From positions 23,888,001 to 23,952,000 of the forward strand of contig NW_027488366.1 in NCBI RefSeq assembly GCF_051014445.1: a stretch of DNA of 64,000 nt, in the 5' to 3' direction. This DNA comes from Colletes latitarsis. Taxonomy: Eukaryota; Arthropoda; Insecta; Hymenoptera; Colletidae. The stretch's first letter is position 1. Each line of letters opens with the position of its first letter. The notes below the pieces were generated by a model. That model ran no database searches. It had not been told where the DNA came from and saw only the letters and a list, made by a program, of their open reading frames with translations. Position numbers and translations under genes: made by a program. This document shows, piece after piece, positions 27,001 through 42,000 of this stretch.

Positions 27001-30000
27001 AAACCCAGGATCTGTTCAACAAGAATGTGAAAAACGCGAAACTGTGGGCCTGATGAGGGCAAATCTTAGACCTAACCCAGACCTAAGATGCGTTATCCTC
27101 TAAAATATTTATCCAGACCAGGTTTCATTGAATGTTTCAGTGTTGTACTACATTACTACGTGATGCAATCCAGAAAAAGCCCAGGATCTAGCCATCAAGT
27201 ATGAGAAATATGCGAAAGAATGAGCCTGATGAGTGAAAATCCCAGGGCTAACCTAGACCTAACATGCGTTATCCTCTAAAATATTGATCGAAACCAGGTT
27301 TAATCGACTCTTTCAGTGTGGTATCACACTACTACGTGACCCAAACCAGAAAAAACCCATGATCTTTTCAACAAGTATGTGAAAAACGCGAAAGTATGAG
27401 CCTGATGAGGGCAAATCCCAGACCTATCCCAGACCTAACTTGCGTTATCCTCTAAAATATTGATCGAAACTAGGATTAATTGACCGTTTCAGTGTGGTAC
27501 CTCATTACTACGTGATCCAAACCAGACAAAACCCAGGATCTGTTCAACAAGAATGTGAAAACCGCGAAACTGTGGGCCTGATGAGGGCAAATCTTAGACC
27601 TAACCCAGACCTAAGATGCGTTATCCTCTAAAATATTTATCCAGACCAGGTTTCATTGAATGTTTCAGTGTGGTACCACTTTACTACGTGATCCAATCCA
27701 GAAATAGCCCAGGATCTAGCCATGAAGTATGAGAAACATGCGAAAGAATGAGCCTAATGAGAGCAAATCCCAGACCTAACCTAGACCTAACATGAATTAT
27801 TCTCTAAAATATTGATCGAAACCAGGTTTAATCGACTGTTTCAGTGTGGTACCACATTACTACGTGATCCAAACCAGAAAAAACCCAGGATCCGTTCAAC
27901 AAGTATGTGAAGAATGCGAAAGTATGAGTCTGATCAGTGAAAATCTCAGGCCTTACCTAGACCTACCTTGCGTTGTCCTCTAAAATAGTGATGGAAACCA
28001 GGTTTCATTGACTGCTTCAGTGTGGTACTACATTACTACGTGATGCAATCCAGAAAAAGCCCAGGATCTAGCCATCAAGTATGAGAAATATGCGAAAGAA
28101 TGAGCCTGATGAGAGCAAATCCCAGACCTAACCTAGACCTACCATGAATTATTCACTAAAATATTGATCGAAACCAGGTTTAATTGACTGTTGCAGTGTG
28201 GTCCCACATTACTACGTGATCCAAACCAGAAAAAACCCAGGATCCGTTCAACAAGTATGTGAAGAATGCGAAAGTATGAGTCTGATGAATGAAAATCCCA
28301 GGGCTAACCTAGACCTAACATGCGTTATCCTCTGAAATATTGATCGAAACCAGGTTTAATCGACTGTTTCAGTGTGGTACCACATTACTAGGTGATCCAA
28401 ACCAGAAAAAGCCCAGGATCTAGCCATCAAGTATGAGAAATATGCGAAAGAATGAGCCTGATGAGAGCAAATCCAAGACCTAACCTAGGCCTAACATGCG
28501 TTATCCTCTAAAATATTGAGCGAAACCAGGTTTAATGGATTGTTTCAGTGTGGTACCACACTACTTCGTGATCCGAACCAGACAAAACCCAGGATCTGTT
28601 CAACAAGAATGTGAAAAACGCGAAACTCTGAGCCTGATGAGGGCAAATCTTAGACCTAACCCAGACCTAAGATGCGTTATCCTCTAAAATATTTATCCAG
28701 ACCAGGTTTCATTGAATGTTTCAGTGTGGTACCACTTTACTACGTGATCCAATCCAGAGATAGCCCAGGATCTAGCCACGAAGTATGAGAAATATGCGAA
28801 AGTAGGAGCCTGATGAGGGCAAATCCTAGACCTATCCCAGACCTAACTTGCGTTATCCTCTAAAATATTGATCGAAACCAGGTTTAATTGCCTTTTTGAG
28901 CGTGGTACCACATTACTACGTGATACAATCCAGAAACAGCCCAGGATCTGTTCAACATGTATGAGAAATATGCGAAAGAAAGGGCCTGATGAGAGCAAAT
29001 CCCAGACCTAACCTAGACCTAACGTGAATTATTCTCTAAAGTATTGGTCGAACCCAGGTTTAATCGACTGTTTCAGTGTGGTACCACATTACTACGTGAT
29101 CCAAACCAGAAAATAACCCAGGATCTGTTCAAGGAGTATGTGAAGTGTGCAAAAGTATGAGCCTGACGAGTGAAAATCCCAGGCCTAACCTAGACCTAAC
29201 ACGCGTGATCCTCTAAAATATTGATCGAAACCTGGTTTAATCGACTGTTTCAGTGTGGTACCACATTACTATGTGATCCAAACCAGAAAATAACCCAGGA
29301 TCTGTTCAAGGAGTATGTGAAGTGTGCGAAAGTATGAGTCTGATGAGGTCAAATCCCAGACCTATCCCAGACCTAACTTGCGTTATCCTCTAAAATTTTG
29401 ATCGAAACCAGGTTTAATCGACTGTTTCAGTGTGGTACCACATTACTACGTGATCCAAACCAGAAAAAACCCAGGATCCGTTCAACAAGTATGTGAAGAA
29501 TGCGAAAGTATGAGTCTGATGAGTGAAAATCCCAGACCTAACCTAGACCTAACATGCGTTATCCCCTAAAATATTGATCCAAACCAGGTTTAATGGACTG
29601 TTTCAGTGTGGTACCACACTACTACGTGATCCAAACCAGAAAAAACCCAGGATCTGTTTAACAAGTATGTGAAAAACGCGAAAGTATGAGCCTGATGAGG
29701 GCAAATCCCAGACATATCCCAGACCTAACTTGCGTTGTCCTCTAAGATATTGATGGAAACCAGGTTTAATTGACTGTTTCAGTCTTGTACTTCATTACTA
29801 CGTGATGCAATCCAGAAAAAGCCCAGGATCTAGCCATCAAGTATGAGAAATATGCGAAAGAATGAGCCTGATGAGAGCAAATCCCAGACCAAACGTAGAC
29901 CTAACATGAATTATTCTCTAAAATATTGAGTGAAACCAGGTTTAATTGACTGTTTCAGTGTGGTCCCACATTACTACGTGATCCAATCCAGAGATAGCCC

Positions 30001-31956
30001 AGGATCTAGCCATGAAGTATGAGAAATATGCGAAACTGTGAGCCTGATGAGGGCAAATCCTAGACCTATCCCAGACCTAACTTGCGTTATCCTCTAAAAT
30101 ATTGATCGAAACCAGGTTTAATTGCCTGTTTCAGCGTGGTACCACATTACTACGTGATACAATCCAGAAACAGCCCAGGATCTGTTCAACATGTATGAGA
30201 AATATGCGAAAGAAAGGGCCTGATGAGAGCAAATCCCAGACCTAACCTAGACCTAACATGAATTATTCTCAAAAATATTGATCGAAACCAGGTTTAATCG
30301 ACTGTTTCAGTGTGGTACCACATTACTACGTGATCCAAACCAGAAAATAACCCAGGATCTGTTCAAGGAGTATGTGAAGTGTGCGAAAGTATGAGTCTGA
30401 TGAGGGCAAATCCCAGACATATCCCAGACCTAACTTGCGTTGTCCTCTAAGATATTGATGGAAACCAGGTTTAATTGACTGTTTCAGTGTTGTACTTCAC
30501 TACTACGTGATGCAATCCAGAAAAAGCCCAGGATCTAGCCGTCAAGTATGAGAAATATGCGAAAGAATGAGCCTGATGAGAGCAAATCCCAGACCTAACC
30601 TAGACCTAACATGAATTATTCTCTAAAATATTGATCGAAACCAGGTTTAATTGACTGTTTCAGTGTGGTCCCACATTACTACGTGATCCAAACCAGAAAA
30701 AACCCAGGATCTGTTCAACAAGTATGTGAAGAATGCGAAAGTATGAGTCTGATGAGTGAAAATCCCAGGCCTAACCTAGACCTAACATGAGTTATACTCT
30801 AAAATATTCATCGAAACCTGGTTTAATCGACTGTTTCAGTGTGGTACCGCATTACTATGTGATCCAAACCAGAAAATAACCCAGGATCTGTTCAACGAGT
30901 ATCTGAAGTGTGCGAAAGTATGAGTCTGATGAGGTCAAATCCCAGACCTATCCCAGACCTAACTTGCGTTATCCTCTAAAATATTTATCGAAACCAGGTT
31001 TAATTGACCGTTTCAGTGTGGTACCACATTACTACGTGATCCAAACCAGAAAAAACCCAGGATCCGTTTACAAGTATGTGAAGAATGCGAAAGTATGAGT
31101 CTGATCAGTGAAAATCCCAGGCCTAACCTAGACCTAACATGAGTTATACTCTAAAATATTGATCGAAACCTGGTTTAATTGACTGTTTCAGTGTGGTACC
31201 ACATTACTATGTGATCCAAACCAGAAAATAACCCAGGATCTAGCCATCAAGTCAGAGAAATATGCGAAAGAATGAGCCTGATGAGAGCAAATCCCAGACC
31301 TAACCTAGACCTAACATGAATTATTCTCTAAAATATTGATCGAGACCAGGTTTAATCGACTGTTTCAGTGTGGTACCACATTACTACGTGATCCAAACCA
31401 GAAAATAACCCAGGATCTAGCCATCAAGTCAGAGAAATATGCGAAAGAATGAGCCTGATGAGAGCAAATCCCAGACCTAACCTAGACCTAACATGAATTA
31501 TTCTCTAAAATATTGATCGAGACCAGGTTTAATCGACTGTTTCAGTGTGGTACCACATTACTACGTGATCCAAACCAGAAAAAACCGAGGATCAGTTCAA
31601 CAAGTATGTGAACAATGCGAAAGTATGAGTCTGATGAGTGAAAATCCCAGGGCTTAGCTAGACCTAACATGCGTTATCCTCTAAAATATTGATCGAAACC
31701 AGGTTTAATCTACTGTTTCAGTGTGATACCACATTACTACGTGATCCAAACCAGAAAAAACCCAGGATCAGTTCAACAAGTATGTGAAGAATGCGAAAGT
31801 ATGAGTCTGATGAGTGAAAATCCCAGTGCTAACCTAGACCTAACATGCGTTATCCACTAAAATATTGATCGAAGCCAGGTTTAATCGACTGTTTCAGTGT
31901 GGTATCACACTACTACGTGAACCAAACCAGAAAAAACCCATTATCTGTTCAACAAG

Positions 31957-34900
31957 TATGTGAAAAACGCGAAACTGTGAGCCTGATGAGGGCAAATCTT
32001 AGACCTAACCCAGACCTAAGATGCGTTATCCTCTAAAATATTTATCCAGACCAGGTTTCATTGAATGTTTCAGTGTGGTACCTCTTTACTACGTGATCCA
32101 ATCCAGAAATAGCCCAGGATCTAGCCATGAAGTATGAGAAATATGCGAAAGAATGAGCCTGATGAGAGCAAATCCCAGACCTAACCTAGACCTAACATGA
32201 ATTATTCTCTAAAATATTGATCGAGACCAGGTTTAGTCGACTGTTTCAGTGTGGCACCACATTACTACGTGATCCAAACCAGAAAAAACCGAGGATCACT
32301 TCAACAAGTATGTGAAGAATGCGAAAGTATGAGTCTGATGAGTGAAAATCCCAGGGCTAACCTAGACCTAACATGCGTTATCCTCTAAAATATTGATCGA
32401 AACCAGGTTTAATCGACTGTTTCAGTGTGGTACCGCATTACTACGTGATCCAAACCAGAAAAAACCCAGGATCAGTTCAACAAGTATGTGAAGAATGCGA
32501 AAGTATGAGTCTGATGAGTGAAAATCCCAGTGCCAACCTAGACCTAACATGCGTTATCCACTAAAATATTGATCGAAACCTGGTTTAACCGACTGTTTCA
32601 GTGTGGTACCGCATTACTACGTGATACAATCCAGAAACAGCCCAGGATCTAGCCATCAAGTATGAGAAATATGCGAAAGTATGAGCCTGATGAGGGCAAA
32701 TCCTAGTCCTAAGCCAGACCTAACATGCGTTATCCTCTAAAATATTTATCAAGACCAGGTTTAATTGATTGTTTCAGTGTGGTCCCACATTACTACGTGA
32801 TCCAAACCAGAAAAAACCCAGGATCTGTTCAACAAGTATGTGAAGAAAGCGAAAGTATGAGTCTGATGAGGGCAAATCCCAGACCTATCCCAGACCTAAC
32901 TCGCGTTATCCTCTAAAATATTTATCGAAACCAGGTTTAATTGACCGTTTCAGTGTGGTACCACATTACTACGTGATCCGAACCAGAAAAAACCCAGGAT
33001 CCGTTCAACAAGTATGTGAAGAATGCGAAAGTATGAGTCTGATCAGTGAAAATCCCAGGCCTAACCTAGACCTAACGTGAGTTATACTCTAAAATATTGA
33101 TCGAAATCTGGTTTAATCGAATGCTTCAGTGTGGTACCACATTACTATGTGATCCAAACCAGAAAATAACCCAGGATCTGTTCAACGAGTATGTGAAGTG
33201 TGCGAAAGTATGAGTCTGATGATGTCAAATCCCACACCAATCCCAGACTTAACTTGCGTTATCCTCTAAAATATTGATCGAAACCAGGTTTAATCGACTG
33301 TTTCAGTGTGGTACCACATTACTACGTGATCCAAACTAGAAAAAACCCAGGATCCGTTTACAGGTATGTGAAGAATGCGAAAGTATGAGTCTGATGAGTG
33401 AAAATCCCAGGGCTAACCTAGACCTAACATGCGTTATCCTCTAAAATATTGATCGAAACCAGGTTTAATCTACTGTTTCAGTGTGGTACCACATTACTAC
33501 GTGATCCAAACCAGAAAAAACCCAGGATCGGTTTAACAAGTTTGTGAAGAATGCGAAAGTATGAGTCTGATGAGTGAAAATCCCAGTGCTAACCTAGACC
33601 TAACATGCGTTATCCACTAAAATATTGATCGAAGCCAGGTTTAATCGACTGTTTGAGTGTGGTATCACACTACTACGTGAACCAAACCAGAAAAAACCCA
33701 TTATCTGTTCAACAAGTATGTGAAAAACGCGAAACTGTGAGCCTGATGAGGGCAAATCTTAGACCTATCCCAGACCTAAGATGCGTTATCCTCTAAAATA
33801 TTTATCCAGACCAGGTATCATTGAATGTTTCAGTGTGGTACCACTTTACTATGTGATCCAATCGAGAAATAGCCCAGGATCTAGCCATGAAGTACGAGAA
33901 ATATGCGAAAGAATGAGCCTGATGAGAGCAAATCCCAGACCTAACCTAGACCTACCATGAATTATTCTCTAAAATATTGATCGAGACCAGGTTTAGTCGT
34001 CTGTTTCAGTGTGGCACCACATTACTCCGTGATCCAAACCAGAAAAAACCCAGGATCCGTTGAACAAGTATGTGAAGCATGCGAAAGTATGAGTCTGATC
34101 AGTGAAAATCACAGGCCTTACCTAGACCTAGCTTGCGTTGTCCTCTAAAATATTGATGGAAACCAGGTTTCATTGACTGTTTCAGTGTGGTACTACATTA
34201 CTACGTGATGCAATCCAGAAAAAGCCCAGGATCTAGCCATCAAGTATGAGAAATATGCGAAAGAATGAGCCTAATGAGAGCAAATCCCAGACCTAACCTA
34301 GACCTAACATGAATTATTCACTAAAATATTGATCGAGACTAGGTTTAATCGACTGTTTCAGTGTGGTACCACATTACTACGTGATCCAAACCAGTAAAAA
34401 CCCAGGATCAGTTCAACAAGTATGTGAAGAATGCGAAAGTATGAGACTGATGAGTGAAAATCCAAGGGCGAACCTAGACCTAACATGCGTTATCCTCTAA
34501 AATATTGATCGGAACCAGGTTTAATCGACTGTTTCAGTGTGGTACCACATTACTACGTGATCCAAACCAGAAAAAAACCCAGGATCAGTTCAACAAGTAT
34601 GTGAAGAATGCGAAAGTATGAGTCTGATGAGTGAAAATCCCAGGGCTATCCTAGACCTAACATGCGTTATCCTCTAAAATATTGATCGAAACCAGGTGTA
34701 ATCGACTGTTTCAGTGTGGTGTCACACTACTACGTGACCCAAACCAGAAAAAACCCATGATCTGTTCAACAAGTATGTGAAAAACGCGAAAGTATGAGCC
34801 TGATGAGGGCAAATCCCAGACCTATCCCAGACCTAACTTGCGTTATCCTCTAAAATATTGATCGAAACCAGGTTTAATTGACCGTTTCAGTGTGGTACCA

Positions 34901-37900
34901 CATTACTACGTGATCCAAACCAGTAAAAACCCAGGATCAGTTCAACAAGTATGTGAAGAATGCGAAAGTATGAGACTGATGAGTGAAAATCCCAGGACTT
35001 ACCTAGACCTAACTTGCGTTGTCCTCTATAATATTGATGGAAATCAGGTTTCATTGACTGTTTCAGTGTGGTACTACATTACTACGTGATGCAATCCAGA
35101 AAAAGCCCAGGATCTAGCCATCAAGTATGAGAAATATGCGAAAGAATGAGCCTGATGAGAGCAAATCCCAGACCTAACCTAGACCTAACTTGCGTTATCC
35201 TCTAAAATATTGATGGAAACCAGGTTTGATTGACTGTTTCAGCGTGGTACCACATTACTACGTGATACAATCCAGAAACAGCCCAGGATCTAGCCATGAA
35301 GTATGAGAAATATGCGAAAGTATGAGACTGATGAGTGAAAATCCCAGGCCTTACCTAGACCTAACTTGCGTTGTCCTCTATAATATTGATGGAAACCAGG
35401 TTTCATTGACTGTTTCAGTGTGGTACTACATTACTACGTGATGCAATCCAGAAAAAGGCCAGGATCTAGCCATCAAGTATGTGAAAAACGCGAAACTGTG
35501 AGCCTGATGAGGGCAAATCTTAGACCTAACCCAGACCTAAGATGCGTTATCCTCTAAAATATTTATCCAGACCAGGTTTCATTGAATGTTTCAGTGTGGT
35601 ACCTCTTTACTACGTGATCCAATCCAGAAATAGCCCAGGATCTAGCCATGAAGTATGAGAAATATGCGAAAGAATGAGCCTGATGAGAGCAAATCCCAGA
35701 CCTAACCTAGACCTAACATGAATTATTCTCTAAAATATTGATCGAGACCAGGTTTAGTCGACTGTTTCAGTGTGGCACCACATTACTACGTGATCCAAAC
35801 CAGAAAAAACCGAGGATCACTTCAACAAGTATGTGAAGAATGCGAAAGTATGAGTCTGATGAGTGAAAATCCCAGGGCTAACCTAGACCTAACATGCGTT
35901 ATCCTCTAAAATATTGATCGAAACCAGGTTTAATCGACTGTTTCAGTGTGGTACCGCATTACTACGTGATCCAAACCAGAAAAAACCCAGGATCAGTTCA
36001 ACAAGTATGTGAAGAATGCGAAAGTATGAGTCTGATGAGTGAAAATCCCAGTGCCAACCTAGACCTAACATGCGTTATCCACTAAAATATTGATCGAAAC
36101 CTGGTTTAACCGACTGTTTCAGTGTGGTACCGCATTACTACGTGATACAATCCAGAAACAGCCCAGGATCTAGCCATCAAGTATGAGAAATATGCGAAAG
36201 TATGAGCCTGATGAGGGCAAATCCTAGTCCTAAGCCAGACCTAACATGCGTTATCCTCTAAAATATTTATCAAGACCAGGTTTAATTGATTGTTTCAGTG
36301 TGGTCCCACATTACTACGTGATCCAAACCAGAAAAAACCCAGGATCTGTTCAACAAGTATGTGAAGAAAGCGAAAGTATGAGTCTGATGAGGGCAAATCC
36401 CAGACCTATCCCAGACCTAACTCGCGTTATCCTCTAAAATATTTATCGAAACCAGGTTTAATTGACCGTTTCAGTGTGGTACCACATTACTACGTGATCC
36501 GAACCAGAAAAAACCCAGGATCCGTTCAACAAGTATGTGAAGAATGCGAAAGTATGAGTCTGATCAGTGAAAATCCCAGGCCTAACCTAGACCTAACGTG
36601 AGTTATACTCTAAAATATTGATCGAAATCTGGTTTAATCGAATGCTTCAGTGTGGTACCACATTACTATGTGATCCAAACCAGAAAATAACCCAGGATCT
36701 GTTCAACGAGTATGTGAAGTGTGCGAAAGTATGAGTCTGATGATGTCAAATCCCACACCAATCCCAGACTTAACTTGCGTTATCCTCTAAAATATTGATC
36801 GAAACCAGGTTTAATCGACTGTTTCAGTGTGGTACCACATTACTACGTGATCCAAACCAGAAAAAACCCAGGATCCGTTTACAGGTATGTGAAGAATGCG
36901 AAAGTATGAGTCTGATGAGTGAAAATCCCAGGGCTAACCTAGACCTAACATGCGTTATCCTCTAAAATATTGATCGAAACCAGGTTTAATCTACTGTTTC
37001 AGTGTGGTACCACATTACTACGTGATCCAAACCAGAAAAAACCCAGGATCGGTTTAACAAGTTTGTGAAGAATGCGAAAGTATGAGTCTGATGAGTGAAA
37101 ATCCCAGTGCTAACCTAGACCTAACATGCGTTATCCACTAAAATATTGATCGAAGCCAGGTTTAATCGACTGTTTGAGTGTGGTATCACACTACTACGTG
37201 AACCAAACCAGAAAAAACCCATTATCTGTTCAACAAGTATGTGAAAAACGCGAAACTGTGAGCCTGATGAGGGCAAATCTTAGACCTATCCCAGACCTAA
37301 GATGCGTTATCCTCTAAAATATTTATCCAGACCAGGTATCATTGAATGTTTCAGTGTGGTACCACTTTACTATGTGATCCAATCGAGAAATAGCCCAGGA
37401 TCTAGCCATGAAGTACGAGAAATATGCGAAAGAATGAGCCTGATGAGAGCAAATCCCAGACCTAACCTAGACCTACCATGAATTATTCTCTAAAATATTG
37501 ATCGAGACCAGGTTTAGTCGTCTGTTTCAGTGTGGCACCACATTACTCCGTGATCCAAACCAGAAAAAACCCAGGATCCGTTGAACAAGTATGTGAAGCA
37601 TGCGAAAGTATGAGTCTGATCAGTGAAAATCACAGGCCTTACCTAGACCTAGCTTGCGTTGTCCTCTAAAATATTGATGGAAACCAGGTTTCATTGACTG
37701 TTTCAGTGTGGTACTACATTACTACGTGATGCAATCCAGAAAAAGCCCAGGATCTAGCCATCAAGTATGAGAAATATGCGAAAGAATGAGCCTAATGAGA
37801 GCAAATCCCAGACCTAACCTAGACCTAACATGAATTATTCACTAAAATATTGATCGAGACTAGGTTTAATCGACTGTTTCAGTGTGGTACCACATTACTA

Positions 37901-39070
37901 CGTGATCCAAACCAGTAAAAACCCAGGATCAGTTCAACAAGTATGTGAAGAATGCGAAAGTATGAGACTGATGAGTGAAAATCCCAGGGCGAACCTAGAC
38001 CTAACATGCGTTATCCTCTAAAATATTGATCGGAACCAGGTTTAATCGACTGTTTCAGTGTGGTACCACATTACTACGTGATCCAAACCAGAAAAAAACC
38101 CAGGATCAGTTCAACAAGTATGTGAAGAATGCGAAAGTATGAGTCTGATGAGTGAAAATCCCAGGGCTATCCTAGACCTAACATGCGTTATCCTCTAAAA
38201 TATTGATCGAAACCAGGTGTAATCGACTGTTTCAGTGTGGTGTCACACTACTACGTGACCCAAACCAGAAAAAACCCATGATCTGTTCAACAAGTATGTG
38301 AAAAACGCGAAAGTATGAGCCTGATGAGGGCAAATCCCAGACCTATCCCAGACCTAACTTGCGTTATCCTCTAAAATATTGATCGAAACCAGGTTTAATT
38401 GACCGTTTCAGTGTGGTACCACATTACTACGTGATCCAAACCAGTAAAAACCCAGGATCAGTTCAACAAGTATGTGAAGAATGCGAAAGTATGAGACTGA
38501 TGAGTGAAAATCCCAGGACTTACCTAGACCTAACTTGCGTTGTCCTCTATAATATTGATGGAAATCAGGTTTCATTGACTGTTTCAGTGTGGTACTACAT
38601 TACTACGTGATGCAATCCAGAAAAAGCCCAGGATCTAGCCATCAAGTATGAGAAATATGCGAAAGAATGAGCCTGATGAGAGCAAATCCCAGACCTAACC
38701 TAGACCTAACTTGCGTTATCCTCTAAAATATTGATGGAAACCAGGTTTGATTGACTGTTTCAGCGTGGTACCACATTACTACGTGATACAATCCAGAAAC
38801 AGCCCAGGATCTAGCCATGAAGTATGAGAAATATGCGAAAGTATGAGACTGATGAGTGAAAATCCCAGGCCTTACCTAGACCTAACTTGCGTTGTCCTCT
38901 ATAATATTGATGGAAACCAGGTTTCATTGACTGTTTCAGTGTGGTACTACATTACTACGTGATGCAATCCAGAAAAAGGCCAGGATCTAGCCATCAAGTA
39001 TGTGAAAAACGCGAAACTGTGAGCCTGATGAGGGCAAATCTTAGACCTAACCCAGACCTAAGATGCGTTA
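31957..39070. repeat. Tandem duplication of a 3,521-bp higher-order unit
   Basis: Bases 31,957-35,477 are followed directly by a nearly identical copy at 35,478-39,070. The offset is 3,521 bp, or 20 monomers plus 1 bp. Checks include the rare GGTACCTCTTTAC at about 32,080 and 35,601, and equal spacing between monomer tags at 32,725 and 36,246 and at 34,892 and 38,413. I saw only occasional single-base differences, for example AAACTAG versus AAACCAG near 33,333 and 36,854. The copies are clearly more alike than adjacent monomers are to each other, so the duplication is recent. Confidence 0.85.
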
Positions 39071-42000
39071 TCCACTAAAATATTTATCCAGACCAGGTAT
39101 CATTGAATGTTTCAGTGTGGTACCACTTTACTACGTGATCCACTCCAGAACTAGCCCAGGATCTAGCCATGAAGTATGAGAAATATGCGAAAGTAAGAGC
39201 CTGATGAGGGCAAATCCTAGACCTATCCCAGACCTAACTTGCGTTATCCTCTAAAATATTGATGGAAACCAGGTTTGATTGACTGTTTCAGCGTGGTACC
39301 ACATTACTACGTGATACAATCCAGAAACAGCCCAGGATCTAGCCATGAAGTATGAGAAATATGCGAAAGTATGAGCCTGATGAGGGCAAATCCTAGACCT
39401 AACCCAGACCTAACATGCGTTATCCTCTAAAATATTTATCAAGACCAGGTTTAATTGATTGTTTCAGTGTGGTCCCACATTACTACGTGATCCAAACCAG
39501 AAAAAACCCAGGATCTGTTCAACATGTATGAGAAATATGCGAAAGAATGAGCCTGATGAGAGCAAATCCCAGACCTAACCTAGACCTAACATGAATTATT
39601 CTCTAAAATATTGATCGAAACCAGGTTTCATTGACTGTTTCACTGTGGTACTACATTACAACGTGATGCAATCCAGAAAGAGCCCAGGATCTGGCCATCA
39701 AGTATGAGAAATATGCGAAAGAATCAGCCTGATGAGAGCGAATCCCAGACCTAACCTAGACCTAACATGCGTTATCCTCTAAAATATTGAGCGAAACCTG
39801 GTTCAATCGACTGTTTCATTGTGGTACCACATTACTACGTGTTCCAAACCAGAAAAAACCCAGGATCTGTTCAACGAGTATGTGAGGTGTACGAAAGGAT
39901 GAGTCTGATGAGTGCAAATCCCAGACCTATCCTTTTCCTAACATGCGTTATCCTCTATAATATTTATCAAGACCAGGTTTAATTGATTGTTTCAGTGTGG
40001 ACCCACATTACTACGTGATCCAAACCAGAAAAAACTCAGGATCCGTTCAACAAGTATGTGAAGAATGCGAAAGTATGTGTCTGATGAGTGAAAATTCCAG
40101 ACCTAACCTAGACCTAACATGCGTTATCCTCTAAAACATTGATCTAAACCAGGTTTAATGGAATGTTTCAGTGTGGTACGACACTACTACGTGATCCAAA
40201 CCAGAAAAAACCCAGCATCTGTTCAACAAGTATGTGAAAAACGCGAAAGTATGAGCCTGATCAGGGCAAGTCCCAGACCTATCCCAGACCTAACTTGCGT
40301 TGTCCTCTAAGATATTGATGGAAACCAGGTTTAATTGACTGTTTCAGTGTTGTACTTCATTACTACGTGATGCAATCCTGAAAAAGCCCAGGATCTAGCC
40401 ATCAAGTATGAGAAATATGCGAAAGAATGAGCCTGATGAGAGCAAACCTAGACCTAACCCAAACCTAACATGCGTTATCCTCTAAAATATTGATCCAAAC
40501 CAGGTTTAATGGACAGCTCCAGTGTGATACCACTTTACTACGTGATCCAAAGCAGAAAAACCCTCGATCAGGTCAACATGTATGTTAAAACTGCGAAAGT
40601 ATGAGTCTGATGAGAGAAAATCCCAGACCTAACCTAGACCTAACATGCGTTGTCCTCTAAAATATTGATGGAAAGCAGGATTAATTGACTGTTTCAGTGT
40701 TGTACTTCATTACTACGTGATGGAATCCAGAAAAAGCCCAGGATCTAGCCATCAAGTATGAGAAATATGCGAAAGAATGAGCCTGATGAGAGCAAATCCC
40801 AGACCTAACCTAGACCTAACATGAATTATTCTCTAAAATATTGATCGAAACCAGGTTTAATTGACTGTTTCAGTGTGATCCCACATTACTACGTGATCCA
40901 AACCAGAAAAAACCCATGATCCGTTCAACAAGTATGTGAAGAATGCGAAAGTATGAGTCTGATGAGTGAAAATCCCAGACCTATCCCAGACCTAACTTGC
41001 GTTATCCTCTAAAATTTTGATCGAAACCAGGTTTAATCGACTGTTTCAGTGTGGTACCACATTACTACGTGATCCAAACCAGAAAAAACCCAGGATCCGT
41101 TCAACAAGTATGTGAAGAATGCGAAAGTATGAGTCTGATGAGTGAAAATCCCAGACCTAACCTAGACCTAACATGCGTTATCCCCTAAAATATTGATCCA
41201 AACCAGGTTTAATGGACTGTTTCAGTGTGGTACCACACTACTACGTGATCCAAACCAGAAAAAACCCAGGATCTGTTTAACAAGTATGTGAAAAACGCGA
41301 AAGTATGAGCCTGATGAGGGCAAATCCCAGACATATCCCAGACCTAACTTGCGTTGTCCTCTAAGATATTGATGGAAACCAGGTTTAATTGACTGTTTCA
41401 GTGTTGTACTTCATTACTACGTGATGGAATCCAGAAAAAGCCCAGGATCTAGCCATCAAGTATGAGAAATATGCGAAAGAATGAGCCTGATGAGAGCAAA
41501 TCCCAGACCTAACCTAGACCTAACATGAATTATTCTCTAAAATATTGATCGAAACCAGGTTTAATTGACTGTTTCAGTGTGATCCCACATTACTACGTGA
41601 TCCAAACCAGAAAAAACCCATGATCCGTTCAACAAGTATGTGAAGAATGCGAAAGTATGAGTCTGATGAGTGAAAATCCCAGACCTAACCTAGACCTAGC
41701 ATGCGTTATCCTCAAAAATATTGATCGAAACCTGGTTTAATCGACTGTTTCAGTGTGGTACCACATTACTATGTGATCCAAACCAGAAAATAACCCAGGA
41801 TCTAGCCATTAAGTCTGAGAAATATGCGAAAGAATGAGCCTGATGAGAGCAAATCCCAGACCTAACCTAGACCTAACATGAATTATTCTCTAAAATATTG
41901 ATCGAGACCAGGTTTAATCGACTGTTTCAGTGTGGTACCACATTACTACGTGATCCAAACCAGAAAAAACCGAGGATCAGTTCAACAAGTATGTGAAAAA